Source: Pedobacter sp.
GTDB lineage: Bacteria; Bacteroidota; Bacteroidia; Sphingobacteriales; Sphingobacteriaceae
Direction of reading: 5' to 3'
Assembly: GCA_014377665.1 (NCBI GenBank)
Contig: JACMPF010000029.1
Coordinates: forward strand, 1 to 33,993
Length of the DNA stretch: 33,993 nucleotides
Shown: positions 33,106-33,993 of the stretch, piece after piece
Layout: every line of letters begins with the position of its first letter
Numbering within the stretch: position 1 is the stretch's first letter
Notes under the pieces: generated by a model
What the model was told of the DNA's origin: nothing
The model's database searches: none
Seen by the model: the letters and a program-made list of their open reading frames with translations, nothing else
Program-made: the position numbers and the translations under genes

Positions 33106-33993
33106 ATGAAAACTTCATCAAATAAATTATTCGAACCTGCTTTAGTGCAAACTGCATTAAAACAGTCCTTCATAAAGCTTGACCCCAGGGTAATGATTAA
33201 AAACCCGGTTATGTTTACTGTAGAGATCGGAACAGTGGTCATGGCTTATGTGACCGTATATTCCATCAGCAACACAGGGCAAGGTTCTCCCACTTACAAC
33301 TTCTTGATCTTTCTAATATTATTGTTAACGGTGCTTTTTGCGAATTTTGCGGAAGCAATAGCTGAAGCCAGAGGTAAGGCCCAGGCTGACTCCTTAAGAA
33401 AAACCCGGGAAGAAACTCCTGCAAAAGTGGTTTTAGAAAATGGCACTATTGAAACAAGATCATCATCGCTACTTAAAAAAGGAGATGTATTTATCTGCGA
33501 AGCAGGAGATACGATTCCGACAGACGGTGAAATCATCGAAGGTATTGCTACTATTGACGAGTCTGCAATCACAGGAGAGTCTGCCCCAGTAATCCGCGAG
33601 TCCGGAGGTGATAAATCATCTGTGACCGGTGGTACGAAGGTATTGTCTGATCAGATTAAAGTACAAGTGAATACGCAACCAGGTGAAAGCTTTTTGGATA
33701 AGATGATTGCATTAGTCGAAGGCGCGTCCAGACAAAAAACACCCAATGAAATTGCTTTAACAATTCTGCTAGCAAGTTTCACTCTTGTGTTCATCATTGT
33801 TTGTGTTACGCTTAAGCCATTCGCAGATTATGCACATACACCAATCACTATAGCGGCCTTAATTTCACTATTTGTATGTTTGATTCCAACAACTATTGGA
33901 GGATTACTTTCTGCTATTGGTATTGCGGGTATGGACAGGGCATTACGAGCCAATGTGATTACAAAATCCGGTAAAGCAGTGGAAACGGCAGGG
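33106..33993 (+). CDS. kdpB: KdpB, ATPase subunit (5' part, cut by window end)
   Basis: The first 296 codons of the P-type ATPase of the K+ pump. The start is ATG at 33106, 13 bases after kdpA. Visible are the first membrane helices (VMFTVEIGTVVMAYVTVY), the A-domain motif ITGESAPVIRE and the conserved CLIPTTIGGLLSAIGIAGMD helix. The window ends in ...KSGKAVETAG, just before the DKTGT phosphorylation site, so catalysis cannot be checked. The subunit energises the KdpA pore. Confidence 0.95.
   Translation, partial: MKTSSNKLFEPALVQTALKQSFIKLDPRVMIKNPVMFTVEIGTVVMAYVTVYSISNTGQGSPTYNFLIFLILLLTVLFANFAEAIAEARGKAQADSLRKTREETPAKVVLENGTIETRSSSLLKKGDVFICEAGDTIPTDGEIIEGIATIDESAITGESAPVIRESGGDKSSVTGGTKVLSDQIKVQVNTQPGESFLDKMIALVEGASRQKTPNEIALTILLASFTLVFIIVCVTLKPFADYAHTPITIAALISLFVCLIPTTIGGLLSAIGIAGMDRALRANVITKSGKAVETAG

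Noticed and set aside
1-33993. CRISPR array, tRNA or rRNA genes, insertion sequences
   Set aside because: I looked for spaced direct repeats, cloverleaf-like segments and transposase motifs and saw none. The absence is by eye only.

Overview
The window looks like a chromosomal segment of a Bacteroidota bacterium, most likely Sphingobacteriaceae (Pedobacter or Mucilaginibacter-like). The evidence is low-GC DNA, many secreted lipoproteins with a Cys-Glu-Lys start, the glycan-utilisation domain set (DUF1735-like, PKD, F5/8 C, CBM6, DUF5013-like), a TonB-dependent receptor of the OMP_b-brl_3 type, a stand-alone lycopene cyclase, and TATATTTG elements that fit the Bacteroidota -7 consensus TAnnTTTG. 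Assignment below family is inference.

Layout. Positions 1-9596 are the 3' part of a polysaccharide-utilisation-type cluster. It holds the tail of one gene, a phosphodiesterase-fold/LamG lipoprotein whose metal ligands look lost, a two-repeat lipoprotein with a CBM6-like end, three tandem paralogous PKD lipoproteins, and a large GtaA-like secreted protein. Three strong hairpin terminators split it into transcription units. Positions 9597-16067 hold a pirin and a degenerate receiver protein (minus), an outer-membrane barrel, an FAD/NAD(P)-binding protein overlapping a DUF1543 gene (plus), and lycopene cyclase with a small lipoprotein (minus). Positions 16068-18427 hold a possible small RNA, two small unknown genes, an orphan N-terminal half of an RluA-type pseudouridine synthase and a decayed alpha-amylase. 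Positions 18428-23137 hold a secreted GH76 enzyme, an aldose epimerase, a DUF885 lipoprotein and an EcsC-like protein. Positions 23138-26644 hold a small antisense membrane peptide, a ricin-type lectin, a truncated LTA-synthase-like sulfatase and an OmpR-type two-component system, followed by an OMP_b-brl_3 receptor to 29106. Positions 29297-33993 hold a chimeric acetyltransferase/M20 ORF, a sigma54-type response regulator, and a potassium-uptake operon: a 27-residue membrane peptide, kdpF, kdpA and the start of kdpB.

How it works together. The first 9.6 kb and the GH76/epimerase pair suggest capture and breakdown of a host or fungal glycan at the cell surface. The two-component system and adjacent receptor probably form one stimulus-response unit. 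The NtrC-type regulator next to kdp probably governs high-affinity K+ uptake.

The most striking feature is a run of gene remnants between about 16.2 and 29.7 kb: an RluA half-gene, an amylase with internal losses, a sulfatase core without membrane or C-terminal parts, and an in-frame ORF joining what looks like the start of an arginine-pathway acetyltransferase to the end of an M20 deacetylase. The last could be the scar of a deleted arginine operon. All functional calls come from reading motifs by eye; no database search was run.
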